Assembly (NCBI GenBank): GCA_007844125.1
Contig: CM017558.1
Span: 55,972,165-56,036,164 of the forward strand
Reading direction: 5' to 3'
DNA: 64,000 bases
From: Sinonovacula constricta
Taxonomy: Eukaryota > Mollusca > Bivalvia > Cardiida > Solecurtidae
Of this stretch, positions 53,101 through 64,000 are shown one piece after another (position 1 is the first letter of the stretch; every line of letters begins with the position of its first letter). The notes below the pieces were generated by a model. The model saw only the letters and a program-made list of their open reading frames with translations. It did not search any database and had not been told where the DNA came from. The translations under genes and the position numbers were made by a program.

Positions 53101-55260
53101 CAATAATATTTGTCAACTTCCAAGTGAAACTATTTTTATGTGAACTCATTTTAACGGAAATATACTTATATAATGAAATATTCCAAACTGTAACCCACCT
53201 CTTAGTTTGTCACGTTCTCACCTCAATCTGATCATGAGGGTGCGGCTTCAGTTCTTGAAAAAAGGCATGTCATTAATAACTTCTAATCAGCTTCACATAG
53301 CTGTGTGTACTTTTTACTACTCAAAAGCATAAAATATTGTTTGAAACCTTTGCTCGTATTTGCGTTTTTAGCTATAAAGAAACACACTAAATTAGGAAAA
53401 TATGTTGTTTTTTGTGTGTTTTTTAAGAGTGGTTACACATAATATTCACTCCCGTATGCTCAGTTCGACGATATATTAGGATGTTGAGCAAAGAAAAAGG
53501 AATAAACATAGTTGAAAAGCGTCGCGATACTTTTGATTCTCCCATTTCTAACAGCTTAATGCTTTTAAGAACACCATGCTCTCATATTGTTAAAGGTTCA
53601 GTTAAAGCCTTTGTAACCATTATCATTCTAAGAACGTGTTTACATAATTATTAAAAATGCAAATTTCATTAATTGTCATTGAATAGTTTGAATCATAATG
53701 TACATCTCGTTAACGTATTATTGTACATTGATATTTTCATACAAGTAAATGTGAAAAAGGAATATATTTACCGCTTCTCCCGTCTGCGTAAGCCCCTCAA
53801 CGATTGGATAAGTGGTTAGGCGCAACGAGGAAGAAGTAGCATCCTTCCCGGAGCTTCTAGCTTATCATGTAGCTTTCAACATATTTCAGTTGACGCATTT
53901 TCCCAGTCTAACTTATCGTGTAGCTTCAACCGTATTTCACTTAGAGAATGTACTAAATCACAATTATTCACTTACAAGATATTTTGTCACTTGAAAAGTA
54001 ACAGAGACATAAAAAACAAAGCATCACAACATACGAGACAATAAAATAATCTTAAAATAGTCAACTATTGGTTTACATAGTTTTGCTACTAAGTGAGTGC
54101 ACTGTGTCTGCAAAAAGAAGTTTCGGACTCACAGCGCATTGAAACGTTCATAGGTTTCTGTGAGTGTTGTAGACATTTAACAATTGCATTTGTTTAAAAA
54201 AAACTATTATTTGGCTGGTTGAATATAACCACAGCATTGCATGAGACACAATCCATCATTGGTATATATAAATAATTAACTATTGTTATTTGTTAACATG
54301 CATTTCGATCTCTTATCTCATGTCATAGTCCATATTTACAGTTCCATGGGAAGTTTCGAAATTTATCGTTGAATTCCAGTGTTGACGGCTTTTGCTCGAG
54401 TGATGACACATAGACTGTCGAATGGGAACTGTCGCTATTATTGCAACATGCTGTAAATTGTTTTGGCCCATAGTTCCACAAGTCGTTAAGCAGTTTATGA
54501 ACTTGTACATTTCTGTGAACATTTGTTACCACGAAGATTTACGCATTTAGCATGTTGCTTTTTAAATTACTGCCACTACACTCTGCATAGTAATAATAAA
54601 GCATAATGAATTTCAGCCCGTTGATTGACAAACGAAAGCAAGCAATTACTTCTATCTTCCCATCGTCTCTGAAAAGGTGCTACGTATACTCTTATTTTGA
54701 CTAGGGTATTTATTATCTCTGCTTCTTCAAGTGGGACTTTCTGACTTGGAATCTGAGTAGTTCTTTGAAAACACTTCACGATCAACAATCCGCAACGCAT
54801 TGGCGTTTAATAGTAATACAAATTTAAAAGATAATAATTTTGCAGTCTACAAAACTTTCAGAAAACCGCATCCAAACATAAATAATCTCAGAGTCGTTGT
54901 GAAGTATATCATAAATATTAATAAATTTGGCGCCTTTATTTTACCCATGTTTAGCAGAATTTGGTAAAAAAACAACACATCTAAAGTGATTCGTATGTAA
55001 GTCTTAAACAGTATAACTCGTGAAATAATTCGCTATAAATGTTGATTTACAAATAAGCACGATGGGGATTTATGCCAAAAATAAACACCGTCGTCTGAGC
55101 AGATAATCTGGCTGATGATATAATGTAATGGTTATTCAAGCCATCTTGGATCCTGGTAAGACGTTGTTCGACAGCTCCGTAAAAAATCCGTATCTGCTAA
55201 CTTTGGTTCGCTTGTAGGTGTTACAGACTCTATATCTTATAATATATTATTGACAACTGG
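50122..55260. other. Gene-free region
   Basis: AT-rich DNA with G-rich tract at 50364-50379 and small CTG/GTT simple repeats near 52815-52840. Several open frames of 60-113 codons have no motif, and none has convincing splice borders. I see no gene here. Confidence 0.5.
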
Positions 55261-56140
55261 TTGTACAACATTAGAGTAAATATGCCACCGCAACAGGAAG
55301 AGAAATGGAACAAAAAGGGGGCGAAGTCTACACAGCCTAAGAAGACCAACCTAGAACAGCCAGCTCAGGTGGGTAGGGAGTGGCAAAAGGTAGAGCGCCA
55401 GACCAAGAAACGCCAAAGATATTCTACAAGGTCTAGAGACGAGACATTTGTTCTTCGCAACAAGCAAAATGCTGAGAATATTTTGCGATTGAGCATTGAT
55501 GAAAACATGTTGGCCATGTTCAACAAAATCTCGAAATTCACGCTCTGGCAACACGTGTAAACTCCGTGGAACAACGTATAAATGAGATTGGAACACAAGT
55601 CAATGCACAAGCCCTGCAACTGAAATCTTTGCAATACAAAGCAATTGACATTGAAGCACGCTCGAGAAGGAGCAATATCATTTTCCGAGGTATCCATGAA
55701 CAAGGACAGCACGGTCACGACTCTGGGGCTTATATAAGGAGTCCAAGAAAAACAAGCCAAATGCCTCAGTCATTATGGCCTATCCAGCAAAGGTTATTAT
55801 AAACAGACAAGTTATGAATGGTGAGTTTCCTGACTGGTTTGATGTCCTTGGTAGATCCAGGTCCAGCTTTCAGCCTAATCAGCAACAGCAGCAACGTTAT
55901 CTATTACAACTCCAAACCAGCACACCTGCAATTCCACCAAGAACCCTGGTCTAGCAGGATGTAACAATTACTGAGACTGACAAGGAAGATAATTCAGAGA
56001 CAACCATGACCACGGACTCCTCGGACTACCCATCCTCAGGTACCGAAGCCCGTGAATACAGCCAGGCCATGTCCCTGCATGAAAAGTTCCAAAGGTCCAA
56101 GGCGGAAGGCACTTCACAAGCTAGTACCAGTGCAAAATAG
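55261..56140 (+). pseudogene. ORF1 remnant of the non-LTR element
   Basis: A basic N-terminal part (55261-55560; KKGAKSTQPKK, QTKKRQRYSTRSRD) continues, after a frameshift, into a coiled-coil-like segment ending DIEARSRRSNIIFRGI (about 55646-55693). That motif is typical of ORF1 proteins of L1/Tx1-type and related elements. The remaining part to 56140 is only partly open. Confidence 0.65.
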
Positions 56141-56159
56141 ACCCAAGTGGGGAGCACCA

Positions 56160-59100
56160 CTGGTTGTAATAACTTGGTTATAACAAATGACCTAACAATT
56201 GGAACACTTAACGTTTGTGGACTAAAACGCAGATCAAATTTTCCGGAATTTCACGAACTGTTACAACAATATGACATTTTTTTTTCCTAACTGAAACCCA
56301 CTTAGACGAAAATGACATCATAGAAGAAAATAAAATACTTCCATAAAAGCCTAGAAAAAAAACTATCTAAAAAGGTCTGGTGGCATCTGTGCTTTTGTAC
56401 ATGACAGCCTATTTAAAAATGTTGATATATTAGATAGTGAGACTGACTACATTGTCTGGTTAAAATACTATGGCCAAAGGACAAAGCATACATTTATCTT
56501 TGGGATTGTCTACATTCCTCCAAATAACTCTCCTTACTTTAATCATGATGAATTTGATAAGACTGAACAAGAAATTGCAAATTTTTGTTTGAAATATGAA
56601 AATGTTTTACTAACGGGAAATTTGAATGCTTACACAGGGACTTTACCAGATAACACAACAAATGACTCTTCCTTATCAGATTTTTTTTTCTAAAAGTAAC
56701 TCATTGAATTTCTTAGATCAAGAAAACATTTTACTAAATAACAAATTAATCCCTTCATAGAGAAAACAAGGATACAAAAAAGAATAATATTGGCAACAAG
56801 ATAATCGAGATTTGCCAAAATAACAATTTAGTTATTGCCAACGGTAGAACCGGGCAAGATAAAGATATTGGCAATTTCACATTCCGAAACCTATCAGTAG
56901 TTGACTACATTATCACAAGTGTGCCCCTACACAAATCAATAGTCGAATTCTGCATAACCCAGCTGGATGACCTATATTCAGATGGACACAGTCTACTGCA
57001 TGTTACACTTAAAGTAAATGCATACATTCAAAGCACTAAAAACCACAGAAATATAAGAGCAAATAATATAATTGGAAAAAATTAAAAAGCAACAGAATTT
57101 AAAAATAACATTAATCAAACTGATCTACAAAATTTAGACCTACTAGAAGAAATACCAATAACAAAAATCAAGCATACTTTGATTATTATGTAGAAAGTAT
57201 TAATAAAACCCTTCTGAATAGCATTGAAAAAACTATGTCAGTTTAATTACCTAAGAATGAAGAAATTAATCTGGCAAAAAATAACAAAAAATGATATGGT
57301 AAACAATGCAAAAAAGCAAAGCGAAGATACAACAAAACAAGAAAAAATATTTAAAATCCCCGACTCCAGTTAATAAACTAGAAATGACATTAACATGCAA
57401 AAGCTACAAACGCAAGATGATTTTATATATGAAAAAACGTCGAAAACAGAAAGAAAATGAACTGCGCTAACTTCATAAAAAACCGAAAAGCTATTGGACA
57501 TACCTAATCAAACTCAACAAAAATAATAATGATAAACAAACAATGGCTAGCATAAAATCACTTTATGATCACTTAAAAAAAGTTAACTCTGCAAATAATG
57601 AAGAGGAAAACTTTAAAGACACATCTATACAAAATTTAATAGAAAATAGCACACTAAATCAACCAATTACCATTAATGAAATCGACAAATGCATAAAAAA
57701 AACCTCAAAAATGCAAAATCACCAGGAACTGAATGAATATATTAAAAAAGCAAAGACCTATTACTCCCAAACTATCAGAAGCGTTTTAATGAAATTCTAG
57801 ACACATGTATCTTCCCGACTAAATGGCTAGAAGGGACAATACTACCTATCTTTAAACAGACAGGTGACCAAAGTAACCGCTAAAAATACAGGCCAATAAC
57901 TCTGCTAAGCTGCTTAGGAAAATTATTTACTGCAGTCCTCAATAACAGACTAAGACTTTTTATTCAGGAAAACAATAAACTTAAAGAAATATATTCATCA
58001 CTTTTGTCGACTTTTCTAAAGCATTCGATACTGTCTGGAGATTAGGCCTCTTTAAAAACTGATAGATTTTGGTGTCAATGGAAAGGTTTTTACAATAATT
58101 AAAATCATGTATACCAACATTAAATCACTAGATCAAATTATTAGAGCAAACCATGAATATTCTGATTACTTTCCATGCCAAACAGCAGTAAGACAGGGCG
58201 AGACGTTATCCCCTCTGCTCTTTTCAATTTACCTTAATGACTTAGAAACTTCCATGATAAACAAAGGCAGTAATGGTACAAATAACCAAGATTTCAGCTC
58301 ACAAAGCAATATATACCTTAAACTAATCCTTCTACTTTTTGCAGATGATACAGTAAAGACGATATGCAATTTAGTTTAAACAAAATCTCAGTCTCAGAGT
58401 ACTGCAAAACTTGTAAACTTAATACTAACATTGAAAAAACTAAAATTATGATGCTTGGTCAAAACAAAAACAAAAGAGACTTCAGCATAAATAATCATAT
58501 AATAGAATCATTAAAACATATAAATATCTAGGAATAGTTTTTTTCAAGTCTGGTAGCTTTATCCATGCAAGAAAACACCTTGCAAGACAATCACAAACAA
58601 TCACAAAAGGCACTTCATCTTCTTTACAAACGCATCCAAAATTTGAATCTCCCAATTGATCTCCAACTTAAACTATTTGATAGCACTATCCTTCCAATCA
58701 ATCTTAACGTATGGCTGTGAGACTTGGGAATACGAAGATGCCCAAATTCTAGAGAGGATCCATCTCAGATTCCTGAAAAAAAGATATTAAATGTTAAAAT
58801 AAGTACCCGAAATTATAAAGTTTATGCAGAACTTGGTAGACATCCTATAAATATAACAATAAAATAAAGAATGATAAGTTACTAGGAAAAACTTCTGAAG
58901 GGTAAAGAACTTAAAGTAGTAAAATAAGTGTACAATATTTAAAAGGAAGAAACAAATTTCAAATCTAAATGGATAACTGAGATAAAATCTATACTAAAGT
59001 GTGGGTAGACCTGACGTCTGGTTAACCCAAGATACTTATGTACAATGCAATATTAACAAAACAGTTAAAGAAACATTAATAGCAAAATTTCACCAAACTT

Positions 59101-59525
59101 GGCATGTGCAACTTCAAAACTCATCACTAGGACTCAATTACTCGTTATTTAAAGAAAGTATCGAACTGGGAAAATATTTATTAGTACTAGATAAATCATC
59201 ATACCTTAGTTTAGTAAAAGTTCGTAGTAGCAATCACCATCTTCCAATCACTACAGAACTGAAAGACAAGAGCGATATACTACATTATGTGAGAATAATG
59301 ATATATGTGATGAATTTCATTTTTCTATTACAAAGCAATTATTCCAAAGAGCCTAGAAATAAACATATCAGTCAATATTTTTATAATAGGCCAAATGTTA
59401 TCAAATATAAAGAATTAATGACTTGCCAAAACCCAAAACAACTAAAACGGCTTTCGCTTTCGAAATTTATTTCAATTGTTCCTAAGACTTTTAAACACTT
59501 ATCATGCCTTATGCCAAAGACAAAC
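56160..59525 (+). pseudogene. ORF2 (endonuclease/RT) remnant of the non-LTR element
   Basis: Endonuclease traces: GTLNVCGLKRRSNFPEF (near 56201), LTETHLDEND (near 56290), GICAFVHDSL, GIVYIPPNN (near 56500), and LTGNLNAYTG where GDFNAH(T)G is expected. RT traces: YRPITLLSCLGKLF (near 57888), VDFSKAFDTVW (near 58007), RQGETLSPLLFSIYLNDLE (58193-58249) and LLFADDTV (near 58330). At least a dozen stops or frameshifts break it. Confidence 0.75.
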
Positions 59526-60782
59526 AATATACGGTGTAATCATCCTTATTTTATTTTCCTAACACACAGGACCAGCTGCCGCCCTCCCCCCACACCCCCC
59601 ACCCCCCCCCCCCCCCTCCCCACTCCCCACGCGCATAAAAACAAAACACAACAACAACAATATTATATAATAATAATCACAACGCGTTACCTTTCCGCTC
59701 CAAGTCATTTTCTGTGTAGACACCATATCGTCAAAAGCCGGGTGGAATCCCACATTGACTAGTCAAAAGTCATTACACATTCATCATAGATAATGAACCG
59801 CAATACACATTTTCCTCGACAATTTCCAGCCCTGGTCCACGTACAGCTCATGAGCAGATATACTTGACTACGTACATTAGTAAAATAACACAATATATCG
59901 TCGCTTTGCGGACTCATTCACACTAAAGGACCAATTAAACTAAAAAAAAATGCATTCAACAAACTTCTCGAATTTCGAAAACTGCTGACCGAAAACACCA
60001 ATGCCCGTATGTCTTTAGTGTACTATGTACAGTGCGGTCACGCAATGTTGGGACCTCGGTTACTAGCACTGAACGTTTAAACATGCAACAGCATCAAAGA
60101 AGAAAAAAGCAACGTAAATACTTCAAACATTAAAATATATAATTAAGGTAGTAAATTACAGAAATTACTCTTTGTATTAAGAATGTACTGTATTATTTCA
60201 TTGTTTTTTTAACAGAAAAATAGCCGTAAAAATAATTTAAGTTAATGTTATGAATAAAAGCTGACATTTTTGCTCACTTATTAATCTGAATATGTTTCTC
60301 TGATATTTGTTAGAATATGCCTCAGTAATATGTATATAATCCTTTACTTTTGTTGTCTTTGCAACTATATCATAACAAGTAGAAATAAACCCAACCGTAG
60401 CCCATCTAGACCGATATTTCTATGTGATAGTGCTATGTTAAACTGTCATTTTGATTATTATTTACACAAACGTTGTTCACTCTAAAACGACATGTATTCC
60501 TACTTCTGTATATACCTTTGTTGTCGAAACCTTAAACTGACTCTCTTCTCCACTTTTCTGTTTAACCCTAGATACACAGCACTTCCTACATTTAAACGAA
60601 AAACCTTTCTGTACACCTTTTTATTCACCAAACTTACCCTTATGCATTCTTTTACTTTTGACCTTTTCTACCATTTAAGTGATTTATAACTATTTGTTTT
60701 CATGCTCCATGTTGTTCTTATGTTTACTTTGAAAACCAGAAAGTAATAAAGTATTGTATTAATTTATATTGTATATCAAAAG

Positions 60783-61010
60783 TCAGTGTTCACGTTGTTT
60801 TCTCAGTTTAAAAATAGGTAACTGTGCAGCGTGGCTCAGATGTGGAAAACATGTTTGTAATGACGAGTAGGGTGTTATGCTTAAATTAACATATATGTGT
60901 AGGGATTCATTAAACAACGTTTCTCGGGATCTTTTCGGGTAACCATATGTTTTGTTGTTGTTGTTTCGAAAAACATTATTTTGGTCGAAACTGTCGCATA
61001 CCACATTGAA
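60783..61010 (+). repeat. Copy of the interior and right end of the TTAA element
   Basis: CAGTTTAAAAATAGGTAACT, GTGCAGCGTGGCTCAGATG and ACATGTTTGTAATGACGA match 7943-8010. GAAACTGTCGCATACCAC near 60990 corresponds to the element's right terminus. Confidence 0.7.
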
Positions 61011-61613
61011 AGTGATAATACATTTTCCAATCTTCGGCCGATCTTGGAAATAATCACACTCGTTCTTAGGTACATCTTTCTTCATAAATGTTGCATAACG
61101 GCGTTTAGAGCTAGTAGACCGTAGGATTACTAATACGTTTGAAGTTTGAGGGATAAAAATGCAAGCTGCGTATGCTGAATTAAAATAACGCGTTATTGAC
61201 TAACGTGGCAAAACTTTAAAGATACCGACATTATTAAAATTATGAAAATTGGTGAATTCAAATGGTGAACTTTACTGAAGGAAACACTTTGTATACAAGT
61301 TTGCTTTAAGACATACAGTAGTTATAAGCACCTTTTTATATATCAATGTGTTTATGAAGTTTAAATAGCGAAAACCAGGATTTAAAAAGTATCATTATCT
61401 GCTAGGTAGATAGCCCAACATGAAAATTAAAATTGTAATTAAATTATTTGTAAGAAGACGACCGTAACTAAAACCAGTCTTCAAATGACTCAATCATTGA
61501 ACCTATAGCATGCTGAAATGACTCTCATCGCCTTTCCTTATTGTATATTCGTAGATATGTTTTTAATTACTTTTACTAAAATGTGTCGTTTTCACACTCA
61601 CACACACTTACAC
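61011..61613. other. AT-rich interval, no gene seen
   Basis: No recognised motif. Confidence 0.5.
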
Positions 61614-61822
61614 AGGAAGTGTCTCGGATTTGTAACTCCTCTGTCTGCTCAGCCTCTTACTGACTTATTTAGATTCCCGTTCGGGGCGAGAGACTTAATG
61701 TGGGAAGGTCTTCCATTTGACCTGCTGTGCGCCGGTGGTTCTACCCAGACATTTGTCTCCACCAAAACAGCTGGACGTTGCTATAACGAGCACAATCTGT
61801 CGCTGCGATGTATGAAATAAAC
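61614..61822 (+). repeat. tRNA-derived SINE (diverged copy)
   Basis: CCCGTTCGGGGCGAGAGACT, TAATGTGGGAAGGTCTTCC, GGTGGTTCTACCCAGAC and GTCGCTGCGATGTATG follow the SINE at 19406 in order. The B box is eroded. Confidence 0.85.
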
Positions 61823-64000
61823 AAAACACAATCATATTCTAAGCAAATGCTAAACATTGTATTCGGAATACATCAATCATTTAAGGAAAGGACAGACGCA
61901 AAGACATTATTAGTGTATAGGCATCATTACCATTGCTCTTCAGTACTGTTCGCATTTTCCGTATAGTTAGGAATGTAGAAACAGTTTAAATTTTCAAGAG
62001 TTGAAATTAACTCTAAACGGGGCTTAATGGTAAAATATTCGACATGACAATGGGGGCCATCATAAACGTAAGGATTACTGGGTTGCCCTAATTGCTTTTA
62101 TTCTTAAATTGTTATCGACAATTGGACAGTATACCGGATCAACACTTATATATCCATCCCCTCTTTTACCTGAACAAGATGGTAATCTTCAACGCGGAAG
62201 ACCCAATTCTGACGTTACGGCGTCATTATTTCATATTTATCGGCTTCGCTCAAAACACCAAATTAACGTTTGTAATAAGGTAAACAATATAAAACAAATA
62301 TGCATAATAGACCAATGCACATGATATAATAAAAGTCTCAATTAAAACAATGTCTGAATTCGTGAGGCAAGCCATCTCAGTATCTCAATCGCTTCCGCAC
62401 ACGTTCAGAGAGAATGTCGCACTCGGATCTGTTAGTTTCAATTTCAAGCTAAGTTATTTCTGTTCAATCCGCTATATGTGAGCATTTATCTTAGACCTAA
62501 CAATAGTTAAAATGCAAAATTAGATCTAATGTATTGAAAGTTTACTATAATATTTTCTATGATCGGATGTTAGTGACTATGTTGTGACTGTTGTCCCAAT
62601 ATATAATCTATATTTTAAAAAGGTTTATAATTGCAGCTGAAGGGTTGCCTGCTTTCCAATCCAATGCGTTGTTCTTTTGATATATACAAAATAATTTTGA
62701 CTATAGTTTGCACACCTGTAATCTCTTACAGCGGAACGCTTACACCGCCCAAACAGCGTTTCCAGTCACATCACACAAAGCATGTCAAGTTTTCACTTTT
62801 TGCGTGAAACATTTCGAGCCTTGAATGTAGCGTGCAAATTGCTTCTAAATAGAAATCAGACATAAAATGTCTGATTTGTACAGCATACAGTTGGCTCACA
62901 ACTGTAAAAAAAACACATACAAACAGAAATATATTTGTATATATAAATAGAAAAACTATATTCTAGCATAATATCGCTATACACGTCTCACTCTAAGGCA
63001 CATTGCACGGTTAAAATCGTCATTTAATCGACAGAATATCGCATAAAACCGATAAACTAATAACGAATTTTGCCCCGTTACACTTCTGTTTAAGTTCCCT
63101 GAGTATATGCAATGAAGTCAAAAACGCGAGTTATTTCCCTTGCTGTAACACCATTATTTTGTTAGATTAAAAGTTTGTTCCCTTTGCCCTTTTATTATTG
63201 ACAGTCTAGTTATATCCATATATGACAGACAGCCAATGTCCTCCTAGTTAAGAGATGTACTAATGTGTATACATGTAAGCCTCTTATAAGATGTGATCTT
63301 TTTTAATTGTCACTTATTTCTCATATTTATTCTTTAACATGCCTTTAATTAACTTATTTCCAAGTATTGAACATGGTATGTCTAGATCAATGAGACATTC
63401 ACAGATTTATATTTTTCAATAATAATTTAGTCTCGTCCGGTATCTTTTGTCCAGAATGACAAAACAATCAAGCAAAGTGTAGTTAAATGAGGCACGGACA
63501 ATTGACCATTAGAACACTTGCTCATTAACAGTATATTGTCAGTCGATTGTTCGTTGCTATACCTGCTTTATTGAACAAAAGGCCACATAATATAAATATA
63601 TATTTTAAGATAAAAAATGCTTATTTATGCAGACGTTCACTTGCATATTTTATTAGTTATACACGAAAATAATCCGCACAATATTGCCTTTACTATTAAC
63701 TTTATCTGTATTTTTGGCATATGACTAACCAGGTGGAATTATTGCTTAATGTAAGATGTTGATAGTAACGATGAAATACGTTTTCTTTGAACAAAGTAAA
63801 ATATACATGTTTTACGATCATTCTAAAGGGCTATTGTCCTAGGACTATTGTTCTACGCTCGATACAGATCAAGTGTATAAAAATATAAATAAAAAACGGC
63901 AATCGGTACCCGCACAGATTCCACGAACATCTGTCACATACACAGTGCAGGCCTTTTATAAATAGAAATAGAATTGTTTCTATTTTCATTTTATTTTACA
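61823..64000. other. AT-rich interval to the window end, no gene seen
   Basis: Only short open frames without motifs. It contains the second copy of a 20-bp string (62739-62758) shared with 45768-45787. Confidence 0.5.

Larger units (their letters stand above)
55261..60757 (+). mobile_element. Decayed non-LTR retrotransposon, near full length
   Basis: Order 5' to 3': ORF1 remnant, AP-endonuclease remnant, reverse-transcriptase remnant, C-terminal segment (SSNHHLPI near 59230 and YFYNRPNVIKYKELM near 59380), and a 3' region reaching AATAAA at 60745-60750. Many stops and frameshifts interrupt it. C-rich sequence at 59580-59625 interrupts the 3' part. The 3' limit is an estimate. Confidence 0.75.

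Overview
The window looks like metazoan nuclear DNA, most probably from a bivalve mollusc. The evidence is low gene density, AT-rich introns of several kb, GT/AG-bounded exons all in phase 1, abundant microsatellites, tRNA-derived SINEs, non-LTR retrotransposons, and a TGACCTTGACCTT-bearing tandem element of a kind I associate with bivalve genomes. The species cannot be fixed from the sequence alone.

The main content is a pair of convergent paralogous receptor genes. Gene A (+ strand, 264-12652, 5' end outside the window) shows five EGF-like exons, a sixth exon with a further EGF-like module and a transmembrane (TM) helix, and a cytoplasmic-tail exon. Gene B (- strand, start 47937, stop 27117-27119) appears complete in nine coding exons: signal peptide, two exons of an F5/8 type C (fucolectin-like) domain, four EGF-like exons, an EGF+TM exon and a tail exon. 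Spliced at the proposed sites, gene B gives 1503 nt (500 residues plus stop) with no frame break. In both genes the stop codon seen just after the TM helix is the inside of a phase-2 GTAATT splice donor. The real C-termini lie in tail exons at 12481-12652 (+) and 27117-27306 (-), which resemble each other and carry paired tyrosines 15 residues apart. The architecture (lectin head, EGF stalk, TM, tyrosine tail) suggests a Draper/MEGF-like recognition receptor, probably immune or phagocytic. That role is inferred.

Layout: 1-12652 gene A, with an antisense 5'-truncated non-LTR element carrying a 775-aa open frame (about 2483-5000) in one intron and a repeat-rich 6-kb intron before the TM exon. 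12653-27116 is the region between the two 3' ends, with a ~2-kb duplicated block (also at 6983-8990), SINEs, two kinds of satellite or tandem duplication, and a few short splice-bounded open segments (16442-21572) that may belong to an unrecognised gene. 27117-47937 is gene B, whose introns hold several non-autonomous elements (34002-34571, 37778-38985), SINE-like pieces, a 47/48-bp minisatellite (36310-36895) and a 57-bp minisatellite that includes the splice donor of an EGF exon (43084-43311). 47938-64000 is repeat-dominated: a decayed reverse-transcriptase remnant (48335-49040), a decayed full-length-like non-LTR element (about 55261-60757), a SINE and AT-rich DNA. No convincing host gene is visible to the right of gene B.
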